Origin: Myxococcus stipitatus
GTDB taxonomy: Bacteria; Myxococcota; Myxococcia; Myxococcales; Myxococcaceae
NCBI RefSeq assembly: GCF_021412625.1
Contig: NZ_JAKCFI010000004.1
Coordinates: forward strand, 434,001-498,000
Direction of reading: 5' to 3'
DNA length: 64,000 nt
The translations under genes were made by a program, and so were the position numbers. Below are positions 50,501-59,843 of this stretch, piece after piece. The notes under the pieces are model-generated. The model saw only the letters and a program-made list of their open reading frames with translations, did not search any database and was not told the DNA's origin. The first letter of the stretch is position 1. Every line of letters starts with the position of its first letter.

Positions 50501-50763
50501 ACGGCGCGGGCATGAAGAACACGGAGAACCTGTTGGGCCGCGCGAGAGGGACTGGCGATGCCCAGGGGCAGTGGCTCAACAATCAGAAGGCCGCTGACTT
50601 CCTGAGCCAGGTGAAGCTCAGCGGGAAGGACGTGCAGCGGGTCCAGATTCCCGAGGGCCTGGGGCAGGTCATCCGTCCGGACGGGGCCATCGTCCCGGCG
50701 AACTGGGCCAACGTCGTTCCCAGCCGGACAGGCATCTTGACGGCCTATCCGATTCTGCCCTGA
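44533..50763 (+). CDS. Rhs/SpvB-type YD-repeat protein with polymorphic toxin tip
   Basis: The 2,076-residue protein starts with a lipoprotein-like signal (VAAC near residue 21). Residues 60-200 match the SpvB/TcB N-terminus (GWVTSTGTVRYTFPLWTP, NYSSDAGSGVAGMGWSLSG). FG-GAP-type blades follow at 390-800 (DVNADGFDDL, DWTGDGIADF, DLNGDGLLDL, DVNRDGLADR, DVNGDGLSDI, DVNGDGLTDF). YD repeats fill about 1080-1680 (YDALGRLSRVTHPD and similar). The RHS core near 1710-1830 is MKGRVYDPMVGRFLSPDPF and NRYSYVWNNPLRMVDPSGF. The last 100 residues after PPFKGTAGA are a variable tip: FGHTFSRHGAG, QGQWLNNQKAADFL, VIRPDGAIVPANWA and a VVPSRTG end. This tip has the look of small BECR-type RNase toxins; I cannot name the class. 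The ATG at 44533 is used. Confidence 0.9.
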   Translation: MKRAFAFAVLWVYATQLVAACGGSISPRDERPAAATRRQTLDFPPPTVASDTLLLTQSDDEGIAAGSTVPKGWVTSTGTVRYTFPLWTPQGRAGVEPRLALNYSSDAGSGVAGMGWSLSGLSRISRCRKTVAIDGVSERVAFDANDRFCLDGQRLMVVSGTYGADGAEYRTENDVYARIVSVGTGVNGPATFKMYTKDGLVLTLGGGDNATHVQTVAGVARTLSWALSRVEDRSGNYLTVRYDLPSTADEQLPVEINYTGSTVPGAPPALSSVKFLYELRKDVMSSYVSGFFQQLRRRLRRVEMWGPTGQGQATTILRAYALAYSYDGLPTATDGTTTGSSVLDHVTECTGSAVCRKPFTFTYAPSAQKPWSQGAWNYTESTDTVHPGAYGDLQSFLAADVNADGFDDLVYRKRIAAFTVAWFVRYSNGTSFGAEQQLLGIPLPATSTESTSDARFTDWTGDGIADFMVSVLNPTTNRRVIHTLESWGNGFSNELQEPELGSSPYSFWTVDLNGDGLLDLLRSTSGVIGDLNSAGLGFRLGPIDSGAPLSMTLNPIAFPGLSVGFPIDLDGSGRTGLLVPRWEWNSDDYPSLEISGTKYDFVGMNAAGGRTWIETDISREEVAQERYLFFDVNRDGLADRISYPQAGGDARIHLNTGAGFVTQLAQTFPAEAKVGPAVSTTPPPEGWGNTRHSIDNGVRIADVNGDGLSDIVLLDVGVPVTGGNARVQTRVLLSRGTSFVAALLPMPVGAVSTDRGMYRSVALDVNGDGLTDFVQPDAATQSLKVWIRQGVKPYLMRSATDALGARVEFDYAPVTNPAVYTQSQTACYFPLTCVRQGVWLASEMRVDAGDGHPMRRFTYKYEDARTDAVGKGLLGVRKRTITDHGTETLTRETYGFGPRVGQRYPLARQLTNRLVQTWLPTGTWARETQVTPAYVEKTAADGTRYFSLYTASRTETEFVLGQQSPLWSVTRTVEDFDATFGNVKAEKWTWSDGYVTRRDTVYSNQLSNWLVGLPTRVTETATTALGETRARVQSFTYSPATGLLTDSVVEPDSTDVDVRLSTHHEYTDEGLRRTVTLSNLAGQTRTTTFEYDAATRTTVSAIVNAAGHRHQFAYHPGLGVLAADVDPNGVRRRWQYDEFGRVRLEDGPTLADVSYEYLPGRVKTTVAGGTESTVHLDALGRATRRLGQDFAGNPTEESFIYDALGRMVEVKRPSPAGGTALASTRYQYDALGRLSRVTHPDETFATTTYSGLSRTETNERGHATTTDVNGRGWTLRVREPNPAGGLLDTTFAYGPFGVLKSTDAVGRHASLEYDVRGRRTRLTDLSTGVSQTYYTAFGETRRTVDAALEEQVFTHDALGRVTQATTPLGLHTYTWDTAANGVGALTGTTSADGVSTAYVYDSLGRRELSSTEVDGTAYTFDFTYDAYGRPSTVVYPAVPGTTRFSVQYGYTPRGDLLDVREVSTQHVYWQVGARTPSGHLSHAILGNGVESHYLHDSVGALRMVETGLGTSDVQRLLYDYDAAGNLTSRHDGVAESTEDFAYDSLDRLSRWTVFQNCQRSIIDYGYSSDGNLTARTTVEGTAPSETYAYGQNGAPPHAVTQGPLGAYGYDARGFRVSAPGGTTVQYTVAGLPHHIQRGTESLSFQYDAFDARVRKVNANGDSTVSVEGGLYEKSVQGSVVSHVLSVTAGGLPVARVTLTQLGSGPTGRSVSYVHRDPLGSVESISNAQGALVTRMKFDPFGRRVFPQALAANAAPVVQQASHEGFTGHQHDDELGLVDMKGRVYDPMVGRFLSPDPFIQSPFRSQSHNRYSYVWNNPLRMVDPSGFMARNITCGETPDQGCSETVDVGGPADDGVGDTTIYGPYIGWQNDTWYTTGPDGRRRSPGRVPGTVTAGELEAMSAEARRDFFRDNSVDGRVPKNFGTDELDAAAEELNDQAQTGMVEILKQLRSVVGTGGGASAVVPPFKGTAGAIAVANWKSVKQFGHTFSRHGAGMKNTENLLGRARGTGDAQGQWLNNQKAADFLSQVKLSGKDVQRVQIPEGLGQVIRPDGAIVPANWANVVPSRTGILTAYPILP

Positions 50764-50772
50764 TCGAGCGAA

Positions 50773-51270
50773 ATGCGATTCGCACTCGACATCGGCCGGC
50801 GGCAGGAACTGCCTGGGCTTCAGGTCCGCGACGACGAGGAACTGGATGATGTCCGGTCCATCCTCGCTGACGTGTGCGCGGCCCTCTCGGAGGTGGGGGC
50901 CGTGGACTTCGTCGCCTCGGGCTTCGGGCAGGCACGCTGGCCAGTCGATGTCGGGACGGATCTCCCCGTGTTCCTAGAGCAGTTACCCGAGGCGCTGGAC
51001 GCCCTCGACGCGGGGCGTGAGTTCACGCTCGACTTCTATGAGCAGGGGCTGGAGCGGACCCTCCGATTCCAGCCAGTGGCCGGCGGCTATCGCGTTCGAT
51101 GCGAGAGCCATACGGCGTGGAAGCCCGCTCCGGAGGTGGAGGTCATCGAATCGAGAGGACTGCGGACGATGCTCGTGGACGTCCGGAGTCGCTTCATGGA
51201 GGTCCTCGCGGCGGCGGCGCCCCAGGTCGCCGCGCATGCCTGGGTGCGAGCCTGGGCCGGAGAGGCGTGA
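50773..51270 (+). CDS. Candidate immunity protein for the Rhs toxin tip
   Basis: The 165-residue protein lies nine bases after the Rhs stop codon on the same strand, the standard place for an immunity gene. It is acidic (RDDEELDDV near residue 18, DALDAGREFTLDFYEQ near 78) and of mixed alpha/beta character, as many toxin-binding immunity proteins are. I recognise no family. Base composition is a little lower in GC than the flanking genes, with more third-position A and T, which fits a mobile toxin-immunity unit. The alternative is an unrelated small protein. Confidence 0.6.
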   Translation: MRFALDIGRRQELPGLQVRDDEELDDVRSILADVCAALSEVGAVDFVASGFGQARWPVDVGTDLPVFLEQLPEALDALDAGREFTLDFYEQGLERTLRFQPVAGGYRVRCESHTAWKPAPEVEVIESRGLRTMLVDVRSRFMEVLAAAAPQVAAHAWVRAWAGEA

Positions 51271-51452
51271 TAGAGCCGGGGCCAGCGAGTCGCGAGCCTC
51301 CTTCGCGACACCGGAGACCTCGATTCTCTTCTCCGGGCGCACGCTCCCACTCTGGGGGTGCCGTGCCAGCCACGAACAGCTCCTCGTCGTCGCCGGGGAC
51401 CTGGAGGTCATCGAGACCGACCTCGCCGCCCACGAGCCGGGCCCGCGCTGAC
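51271..51452 (-). pseudogene. Possible frameshifted coding remnant between immunity and GvpL/F genes
   Basis: On the minus strand, one frame carries the protein-like segment VGLDDLQVPGDDEELFVAGTA (51430-51370), and a second frame continues with RPEKRIEVSGVAKEARDSLA (51340-51283). Each has high third-position GC over its own part only. This suggests a broken 3' gene end, but with 180 bases the case is weak. No homologue is recognised. Confidence 0.25.
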
Positions 51453-52319
51453 TCAGGCCGCCGTGCCCGCGTCCAGCCCCAGCCGGACATCCACGAAGCT
51501 GTACGGGGCCCACGGCCCCGTGAAGCGGAACGCGTAGAGGTCCGAGCGGGCCGCCAGCATCCGGACCTTCGCCTCGAAGTCCTGCACCCGCTCCCGCATC
51601 ACCAGGAACGCCGCGTTGAGCAGCATCCGCTCCCCCACGGGCGACGCGGTCCGCGAGGCCACCGACAGCGAGCGCAGCCCCTCCATCAGCGCGGCCATGT
51701 CCAGCGAGGCGCGCGTCTCCACCGCGCTCCCCACCCGCCGCTCGTGCTCGTGCTCGGATTCGCCCTCGCGACGCTTGAGCGCCGCGTCCTCGCCCTCCAT
51801 CCGCCGGGCGAGGTGCTCGCGGTGGTGGAGCACCTTCAACCCCAGCTCCACCTTGCCCTCCAGCGCCTCCAGCGCTCCCAGGAGCGCGTCCCTGGCCGCA
51901 CGCAACAGCGCGCGCACCTGCGCCTCCGAGGGCAACACCGTGCCGAACGCCACCGGCAACACCGTGTGCTCACGCAGCACCACCTCCGTGGCCCGCTGGT
52001 GCGCCAGCAGGTTCGCCCGCGTCGGCCCCACCCTCAGCCCTGGCGCGTCGGAGACCAGCGCCGCGAGCCCGCCCTCGTGCACCGCGCGCACGTCCGCCGG
52101 CGGCATCCCCAACCCGATGCTCCCGAAGTCCAGCCCACCCTGAGAACGCACCACGCCATACAAGTAGCGAGGCCGCTCCACCGGCTCCTCCGGCGCTCGC
52201 GAGGGCGCCTGGCGCGGCTCCGCCACCGGCGCGCGCTTGGGACTGGCGCGCGTGGGAACGGTCCGCTTGCCCGACCTGCTCACGGGCGTCTTGGTGCGGG
52301 AGGACCTGGGCATGCGCAC
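51453..52319 (-). CDS. GvpL/GvpF-family gas vesicle protein
   Basis: The 288-residue protein has a basic, Pro-rich N-terminal tail of about 48 residues, then a complete GvpL/GvpF domain: RPRYLYGVV near residue 50, EHTVLPVAFGTVLPSEAQVRALL near 115, GKVELGLKVLH near 154, MLLNAAFLVMRERVQDFEAKVRMLAA near 230, and the closing RFTGPWAPYSFVDVRLGL. These match the conserved strands and helices of gas vesicle assembly proteins. The gene is the last of four on this strand, after a GvpA-like protein, a histidine kinase and a response regulator. No other gvp genes (gvpN, gvpO, gvpK, gvpG, gvpS) are seen, so true gas vesicles are doubtful. Confidence 0.85.
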   Translation of the reverse strand: MRMPRSSRTKTPVSRSGKRTVPTRASPKRAPVAEPRQAPSRAPEEPVERPRYLYGVVRSQGGLDFGSIGLGMPPADVRAVHEGGLAALVSDAPGLRVGPTRANLLAHQRATEVVLREHTVLPVAFGTVLPSEAQVRALLRAARDALLGALEALEGKVELGLKVLHHREHLARRMEGEDAALKRREGESEHEHERRVGSAVETRASLDMAALMEGLRSLSVASRTASPVGERMLLNAAFLVMRERVQDFEAKVRMLAARSDLYAFRFTGPWAPYSFVDVRLGLDAGTAA

Positions 52320-52323
52320 GCTC

Positions 52324-52730
52324 CTAGCGGGCCTCGGCGCCTCCCCGGAGCGCGAGGATGCGGCGCACCTCCGCCACCAACTCGTCCGGCAGGCACGGCT
52401 TGGTGACGAACGAGTCGCACCCCGCCCCCTTCGCCTCGTCCGACTGGCCCGTCATCGCATGGCCCGTGAGCGCGACCACGGGGATGGCGCGGGTGCGGGC
52501 GTCGTTCTTCAAGCGCCGGGTCGCCTCCCACCCGTCGATGATGGGCAGCGACAGGTCCATCAGGATGATGTCCGGCGTCAACGCGAACGCCTGGTCCAGC
52601 GCCTCCTGGCCGTTCCTCGCCTGCGCCACGCGGAACCCGGAGAACTCCAGGTACTCCGCGTACATCTCTCGCGCGTCGTCATAGTCGTCGACGACGAGCA
52701 CGAGCGGCTTGAGCGTCGGGGAGGAGTTCG

Positions 52731-52734
<4 letters not shown>
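52324..52734 (-). CDS. Single-domain response regulator (CheY-like receiver)
   Basis: The 136-residue protein is a receiver domain alone: VLVVDDYDDAREMY (acidic pair near residue 16), IILMDLSLPIIDGWEA with phosphoacceptor Asp near 60, VALTGHAM with the conserved Thr near 88, and FVTKPCLPDEL with Lys near 109. There is no output domain, so it must act by protein contact. Its ATG overlaps the kinase TGA by four bases, and the GvpL/F gene follows its stop after only four bases. It is thus the receiver of the neighbouring kinase, embedded in a small operon. Confidence 0.93.
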
Positions 52735-54842
<2,108 letters not shown>

Positions 54843-54846
54843 TGCG

Positions 54847-55053
54847 TCAGACTCCGGGAGAGGGACGAGGTGCCGTGCCGTGGGAGGTGTCGTCGGTCCG
54901 GACCTCCACGAACGTCACCACGACGCGCGCGGAGGTCCAGGGGGCGTGGAGGAGGGCGCTCGCGGTGGCCTCGTCCCAGCGAAGCCCCTGGTCGAGGACC
55001 CGGTCCATGACGTCGACGAGGCTGTTGCTCCCAGCCAGTTTTTCCACGGGCAT
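54847..55053 (-). CDS. GvpA/GvpJ-like small protein
   Basis: The 68-residue protein begins MPVEKLAGSNSLVDVMDRVLDQGL, closely following the start of GvpA/GvpJ (xVEKxxxSSSLAEVIDRILDKG). The following ARVVVTFVEVRTDD resembles the second GvpA strand-helix with its conserved Val-Glu pair, but the middle is divergent and the end is a short Pro/Ser tail. Gas-vesicle shell proteins are about 70 residues, so length fits. It starts the operon with a kinase, regulator and GvpL/F gene downstream. It could be a shell-like or scaffold protein; whether it assembles is unknown. Confidence 0.6.
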   Translation of the reverse strand: MPVEKLAGSNSLVDVMDRVLDQGLRWDEATASALLHAPWTSARVVVTFVEVRTDDTSHGTAPRPSPGV

Positions 55054-55270
55054 CCGGTATCACTCCCCAGGGCCGACCTGCCCCCCTTCTAGCGTGGCCC
55101 GTGAGGTCGCCCCACCGCTGACTCACGTCCCCGCGCGACTTGCCAACACCCGGGGGTCGGCTCTGTCCGCTCGTTTACATCCCGAGGGGCTCCGAAGCTG
55201 GGCAGGCAGGCGTGCCCGGCGTGGCCTCTGTCGGGTTATCGCGTCTCGCCCGCGTCCCTAGCCTTGGTCC

Positions 55271-56782
55271 ATGGACGACACGCGCATCCACAGGTCGCTC
55301 TGGACGGTGACGACGCCCCCGCGCGACTTCCCGGCGCTGAACGCGGACCTCTCGGTCGACGTGGCCATCATCGGCGGGGGTGTCGCGGGCCTGACGACGG
55401 CCTTGCTGCTCAAGCGCGCCGGCAAGCGGGTGGCGGTGCTGGAGATGCACCGCATCCTGTCGGGGCAGACGGGGCAGACGACCGCCCACCTCACGGAGCT
55501 GCTGGACACGCCCTATTCCTCGCTGCGCCAGGACTTCGGCGAGAAGGGCGCGCGGCTGGCCGCCATGTCCAGCCGGGTGGCGCTGGAGCAGATCGCCACG
55601 CTCGTCGAGACGTTGCAGCTGGACTGCGGCTTCCAGCGGGTGCCGGGCTTCCGCTACGCGGAGACGGCGCGGGAGCTGGAGTCGCTGGAGCGGGAGCTGC
55701 CCGCGGCGCGCGACGCGGGGCTCATCGCCTCCGTGGTCCGTACCGCGCCGCTGCCGTTCCCCGTGAAGGGCGCCATGCGGGTGGAGGACCAGGCCCTGTT
55801 CCATCCTCGCCAGTACCTGCTGGGGCTCGCCGACCGCATCCCTGGCGACGGCAGCCACCTCTTCGAGGGCACGCGGGTGACGGACATCCACGACGGGCGC
55901 CCGTGCCGTGTCGTCACCGACCGGGGCACCGTCAACGCCACCGCCGTGGTGGAGGCCACCCATTCGCCGCTCAACCGCGTCTCCTTGCAGACGCGGTTGT
56001 ATCCGTACCGCACCTACGCGGTGGCCGGGCCGCTGGAGGGGCCGCTGGAGCCGGGGCTGTACTACGACTCCCAGGACCCCTATCACTACAGCCGCACGCA
56101 GGTCGTGGACGGGCGCGCGTACCTCGTCGTCGGCGGCGAGGACCACAAGGTGGGCGCGGAGGAGGACACCGACCGGCGCTACGCCGCGCTCGCGGACTAC
56201 ACCCTCCGGCGCTTCCCGGTGCGGCAGCTCACCCATCGCTGGTCCGGACAGGTCATCGAGCCGGTGGATGGCCTGCCCTTCATCGGCCGCAACGGCTCGA
56301 GCCGACACGTCTACGTCGCCACGGGGTTCTCCGGGACGGGCATGACGTTCGGCACGCTGGCGGGCATGCTGCTCACCGACCTCATCCTCGGCAACGAGAG
56401 TCCCTTCGCCGCGCTGTATTCGCACTCGCGCAAGAAGCCGCTGGCGGGCGTGAAGGACTTCATCCAGGAGAACGCGGACGTGGCCTTCCGCTTCGTGGCG
56501 GACCGGCTGGCGCGTCCGGAGGGACGGCACCTGTCCGACGTCGCCCCGGGTGAGGCGAAGGTGCTGGAGGTGGAGGGCCAGAAGGTGGCGGTCTACCGCG
56601 AACCGGACGGCACCGCGCACGCGGTGTCCCCCGTGTGCACGCACCTGGGCTGCCACGTCCACTGGAACGGCGCGGAGCGCTCCTGGGACTGCCCCTGTCA
56701 CGGCGCGCGCTACAGCCCCACGGGGAAGGTCCTCAACGGCCCGGCGATGAAGGACCTGCCGTCGCGAAAGCTCCCCGAGTAG
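55271..56782 (+). CDS. FAD-dependent oxidoreductase with C-terminal Rieske domain
   Basis: The 503-residue protein fuses a DAO-type flavoenzyme to a Rieske [2Fe-2S] module. The FAD motif is DVAIIGGGVAGLTTALLLKRAG at residues 30-51, and ATGFSGTGMTFGTLAGMLL near 360 is the second FAD contact. The Rieske ligands are CTHLGCHVHW near residue 457 and CPCHGARYSPTGKVLNGPA near 475, giving two Cys and two His. This arrangement is known from a family often called FAD-dependent oxidoreductase with Rieske domain, whose electron acceptor is unknown. The ATG at 55271 is near a possible start and follows a 217-base gap. A hemerythrin gene follows in the same direction. Confidence 0.9.
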   Translation: MDDTRIHRSLWTVTTPPRDFPALNADLSVDVAIIGGGVAGLTTALLLKRAGKRVAVLEMHRILSGQTGQTTAHLTELLDTPYSSLRQDFGEKGARLAAMSSRVALEQIATLVETLQLDCGFQRVPGFRYAETARELESLERELPAARDAGLIASVVRTAPLPFPVKGAMRVEDQALFHPRQYLLGLADRIPGDGSHLFEGTRVTDIHDGRPCRVVTDRGTVNATAVVEATHSPLNRVSLQTRLYPYRTYAVAGPLEGPLEPGLYYDSQDPYHYSRTQVVDGRAYLVVGGEDHKVGAEEDTDRRYAALADYTLRRFPVRQLTHRWSGQVIEPVDGLPFIGRNGSSRHVYVATGFSGTGMTFGTLAGMLLTDLILGNESPFAALYSHSRKKPLAGVKDFIQENADVAFRFVADRLARPEGRHLSDVAPGEAKVLEVEGQKVAVYREPDGTAHAVSPVCTHLGCHVHWNGAERSWDCPCHGARYSPTGKVLNGPAMKDLPSRKLPE

Positions 56783-56841
56783 GGCCGCGGGCCCCCTGTT
56801 TCTTTCGACCCGAGTCATCCCTGGAGACAGAAGAGGACGCC

Positions 56842-57330
56842 ATGAACGCACTGGAACTGCTGACCCGGCAGCACGACGAGGTGAAGGAACTCTTCGAGCG
56901 GTACGAGAAGCTCCCCGACCACGCCGACGCCCGGCGCCGGGAGCTGTTCGTGATGATCGCCGACCGGCTGGGCGCGCACACCGCCATCGAGGAGCAGTTC
57001 TTCTATCCGGCCGCCAAGGCCCGTGACACGGAGGACCTGCTGCGCGAGGCCCTCGAGGAGCACCTGTCCGCCAAGCGCATCATCGCGGACCTGCTCGAGA
57101 TGGAGCCGGATGACCCGGAGTTCGACGCCAAGATGATGGTGCTCAAGGAGCAGGTCGAACACCACGTCGAGGAGGAGGAGGGCGACCTCTTCAAGAAGGT
57201 CCGCAAGCTCCTGTCGCGCGAGGCGCTGGACGACCTGGGCATCCAGATGGAGCTGGAGTTCGAGGACCTGATGGAGGCCGGGCCCCGGCGCCAGGTGCCG
57301 GAGCAGACGGAACACGCCGCGCCGCTCTGA
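56842..57330 (+). CDS. Hemerythrin-domain protein
   Basis: The 162-residue protein has a single hemerythrin-like four-helix domain. Possible iron ligands are the His in LLTRQHDEVKELFERYE (residues 6-22), H and E in RLGAHTAIEEQFFYP near 44-56, LEEHLSAK near 72-79, and VEHHVEEEEGDLF near 102-114. Such proteins bind O2, NO or iron and may protect against oxidative stress. The ATG at 56842 follows GAAGAGGACGCC. It is co-directional with the Rieske oxidoreductase, about 60 bases downstream, which suggests a redox pair. Confidence 0.9.
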   Translation: MNALELLTRQHDEVKELFERYEKLPDHADARRRELFVMIADRLGAHTAIEEQFFYPAAKARDTEDLLREALEEHLSAKRIIADLLEMEPDDPEFDAKMMVLKEQVEHHVEEEEGDLFKKVRKLLSREALDDLGIQMELEFEDLMEAGPRRQVPEQTEHAAPL

Positions 57331-57393
57331 GCGCTCGTCGTTGCAAGAAACGGGTTGCGCGGGGCGGTGGGCGCGGCAGCATTCCGCCCCTCC

Positions 57394-58056
57394 ATGCCGC
57401 GTTCCGCTCCCACCGCCCCGCGCCTGCCCGAAGCCTTCACGCCCGCCGTCCGCCGCTCCCTGGCCCGCGCCGACCCGACGCTGGGCGCGCTGATGAAGCG
57501 GGTGGGGCCGTTCCGCATGGAGCTGAGCCCCCTGCACAGCCCCTTCGCGGCCCTGGCCCGCTCCATCGTCTTCCAGCAGCTGCATGGCCGCGCCGCCACC
57601 ACCATCTTCGAGCGGGTGAGCACGTGCGTGGGCACCGGACGCAAGTTCACGCCCCAGGCGTTGCTCGCCACCCCGGAGAGCACGCTGCGCGAGGCGGGGT
57701 TGTCCGCCAACAAGCTCGCCGCGATGCAAGACCTGGCGCGCAAGTCGCTGGATGGCACCGTGCCTCCCTTGTCCAAGGTGAGGCGCATGGACGACGCGGC
57801 GCTCATCGAACACCTCACCCAGGTGCGGGGCATCGGCCAGTGGACGGTGGAGATGCTGCTCATCTTCCGCCTGGGCCGGCCGGACGTGCTGCCCGTGGAC
57901 GACTACGGCGTGCGCAAGGGCTTCATGCTCGCGTACGGCCAGCCGGAGATGCCCCGTCCGAAGGCGCTGCTGGAGTACGGCGAGCGCTGGCGCCCCTGGC
58001 GCACGGTGGTGAGCTGGTACCTGTGGCGGGCCACCGAGCTCTCGTGGGACTCGTAG
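57394..58056 (+). CDS. alkA: DNA-3-methyladenine glycosylase (AlkA-type HhH-GPD)
   Basis: The 220-residue enzyme excises alkylated bases in base-excision repair. It has the HhH-GPD core: FAALARSIVFQQLHGRAATTIFER near residue 50, LSANKLAAMQDLARK near 105, and the helix-hairpin-helix plus catalytic Asp in LTQVRGIGQWTVEMLLIF and RPDVLPVDDYGVRKG near 140-172. It lacks the N-terminal domain of E. coli AlkA and matches the shorter AlkA2-like proteins. The ATG at 57394 is preferred over a TTG at 57355. No adaptive-response regulator is adjacent. Confidence 0.9.
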   Translation: MPRSAPTAPRLPEAFTPAVRRSLARADPTLGALMKRVGPFRMELSPLHSPFAALARSIVFQQLHGRAATTIFERVSTCVGTGRKFTPQALLATPESTLREAGLSANKLAAMQDLARKSLDGTVPPLSKVRRMDDAALIEHLTQVRGIGQWTVEMLLIFRLGRPDVLPVDDYGVRKGFMLAYGQPEMPRPKALLEYGERWRPWRTVVSWYLWRATELSWDS

Positions 58057-58178
58057 GCGACTGAGCGCGCCCGTGGCGCCCACCGAGGCCAGGGGAGCGG
58101 ACAGGGGCCCGTGGGGTACGTGCCTTGCGGCACCGCGCCCGCATCCTCACCCGTAGGGACACGGGAAGAGAGGGATGC

Positions 58179-59321
58179 ATGCGCGCACTGAGCTATCAAG
58201 GGCCCTTCCGGGTCCGCGTCGAGGACAAGCCGGACCCTCGCCTCGAGCACCCGCAGGACGTCATCCTCAAGGTGACCCGCACGGCCATCTGTGGCTCCGA
58301 CCTGCACCTGCTCCACGGCATGGTGCCGGACACCCGCGTGGGCCACACCTTCGGCCACGAGTTCACCGGCGAGGTGGAGGAGCTGGGGTCGGAGGTGACG
58401 CAGCTGCGCAAGGGGGACCGCGTCGTGGTGCCCTTCAACATCTCCTGCGGGAGCTGCTTCTACTGCCAGCGCAACCTGACGGCCCTGTGTGAGAACAGCA
58501 ACCCGGAGAGCGACATCGCGTGTGGCGTGTATGGCTATTCGCACACCACGGGGGGCTATGACGGCGCGCAGGCGCAGTACGTGCGCGTCCCCTTCGCGGA
58601 CGTGGGCCCCATGAAGATTCCCGATGGCATGGAGGACGAGGAGGCGCTGTTCCTGGGCGACATCCTCCCCACCGGGTACATGGGCGCGGAGATGGGGGAG
58701 ATCAAGGGCGGCGAGACGGTGGTGGTGTTCGGCGCCGGGCCGGTGGGGTTGTTCGCCATGCGCTCCGCGTGGCTGATGGGGGCCGGGCGCGTGGTGGCCG
58801 TGGATTGCGTGCAGTACCGGCTCGACTTCGCCGCGCGCTACGCGAGGGTGGAGACGGTGAACTTCCGGGAGGTGGAGGACATCGTCCTGTATCTGAAGGA
58901 GCTGTTCGACGGGCGGGGCCCGGACGTGTGCATCGACGCGGTGGGCATGGAGGCGGAGGGCTCCAAGACGCGTCGAGTGCTGGGGCTGGGCCTGAAGCTG
59001 GAGGCCGGCGCTCCCACGGTGCTGACCTGGTGCATCGATGCGGTGCGCAAGGGAGGCAATGTCTCCATCGTCGGGGTGTATGGGCCTCCGTGGAACGTGC
59101 TGCCCATCGGCACGGCGATGAACAAGGGGCTCACGCTGCGGATGAACCAGTGCAACGTGCGCCGCTACATGCCGCACCTGATGGAGCACATCCGCGACGG
59201 CCGCATCGACGCGAAGGGCATCATCACCCACCGCTTCTCCCTGGAGCAGGCCCCGGAGGCCTACCACCTGTTCGCGAACAAGCAGGACCACTGCGTCAAG
59301 TGTGTGCTCACGCCGCACTGA
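58179..59321 (+). CDS. Zinc-dependent alcohol dehydrogenase (FdhA-like)
   Basis: The 380-residue medium-chain dehydrogenase has the catalytic zinc site AICGSDLHLLHG near residue 36, GHEFTGEVEELG near 58, and the structural zinc loop CGSCFYCQRNLTALCE near 88-103. The coenzyme motif is VVVFGAGPVGLFAMRSA near 180. It resembles glutathione-independent formaldehyde dehydrogenase and related zinc enzymes; the residues between 215 and 330 suggest a bulky or uncommon alcohol. The ATG at 58179 follows AGAGAGGGATGC; 18 upstream codons are open but unlikely coding. A small companion gene follows 32 bases later. Confidence 0.9.
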   Translation: MRALSYQGPFRVRVEDKPDPRLEHPQDVILKVTRTAICGSDLHLLHGMVPDTRVGHTFGHEFTGEVEELGSEVTQLRKGDRVVVPFNISCGSCFYCQRNLTALCENSNPESDIACGVYGYSHTTGGYDGAQAQYVRVPFADVGPMKIPDGMEDEEALFLGDILPTGYMGAEMGEIKGGETVVVFGAGPVGLFAMRSAWLMGAGRVVAVDCVQYRLDFAARYARVETVNFREVEDIVLYLKELFDGRGPDVCIDAVGMEAEGSKTRRVLGLGLKLEAGAPTVLTWCIDAVRKGGNVSIVGVYGPPWNVLPIGTAMNKGLTLRMNQCNVRRYMPHLMEHIRDGRIDAKGIITHRFSLEQAPEAYHLFANKQDHCVKCVLTPH

Positions 59322-59353
59322 ACCGCGGGCCCAGCCCGCGAAGGAGTCGAGCC

Positions 59354-59746
59354 ATGCAGACCCATCCCATTCCCGGCGCCGCGGCGGACCTGGACCTCGC
59401 CAGCCGTCCCGGAGTGCCCATGGAGCGTGCCCCCCAGCCGTTGCCCGGGGCGCGTGTTCCCATCCGCCACCAGCGCTCGGACGTGCGCGTGTTCAAGCAC
59501 GTGGGGCGCGCCAGCCTCCCTCCGGTCTTCGGCACCGCGCAGCCGCCCCATGGGTTGAGCGGGCTCTTGCGGAAGGTGGCCTACGCCTACCCCGACCACC
59601 TCGCCCGGCATTGGATGGGGCTGCTGCTGGCGGACCGGGTGGATGTCTGGGAGCACCGCCTGCGCGGCGTGCTCCCCTGGGCCTTGCCCGCCGTGGGGGG
59701 CCTGGCGCTCGCGCGCTGGGGGTGGCGCAGGTTCGCGACCCGCTGA
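59354..59746 (+). CDS. Small companion protein of the zinc alcohol dehydrogenase
   Basis: The 130-residue protein follows the zinc dehydrogenase by 32 bases. It has no signal peptide and no known catalytic motif. Recognisable parts are RVFKHVGRASLPPVFGTAQPPHGLSGLLRKVAYAYPDHLARHW, written here in parts as LPPVFGTAQPPHGLSG near 57-72 and YAYPDHLARHW near 77-87, and LADRVDVWEHRL near 92. A C-terminal hydrophobic span ends RWGWRRFATR. A similar small protein next to zinc dehydrogenases occurs in several proteobacteria, as far as I recall, so a shared job is likely, though it is unnamed. Confidence 0.7.
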   Translation: MQTHPIPGAAADLDLASRPGVPMERAPQPLPGARVPIRHQRSDVRVFKHVGRASLPPVFGTAQPPHGLSGLLRKVAYAYPDHLARHWMGLLLADRVDVWEHRLRGVLPWALPAVGGLALARWGWRRFATR

Positions 59747-59843
59747 GACGGGAGGGGCTCCCACCCCGGCGACCGGGGCAGGGCGCTCTCGGGACGGAGA
59801 GAGGTGGGGCGACTTGGGGCGCGTTCTCTGTGAGGATCTCCCC

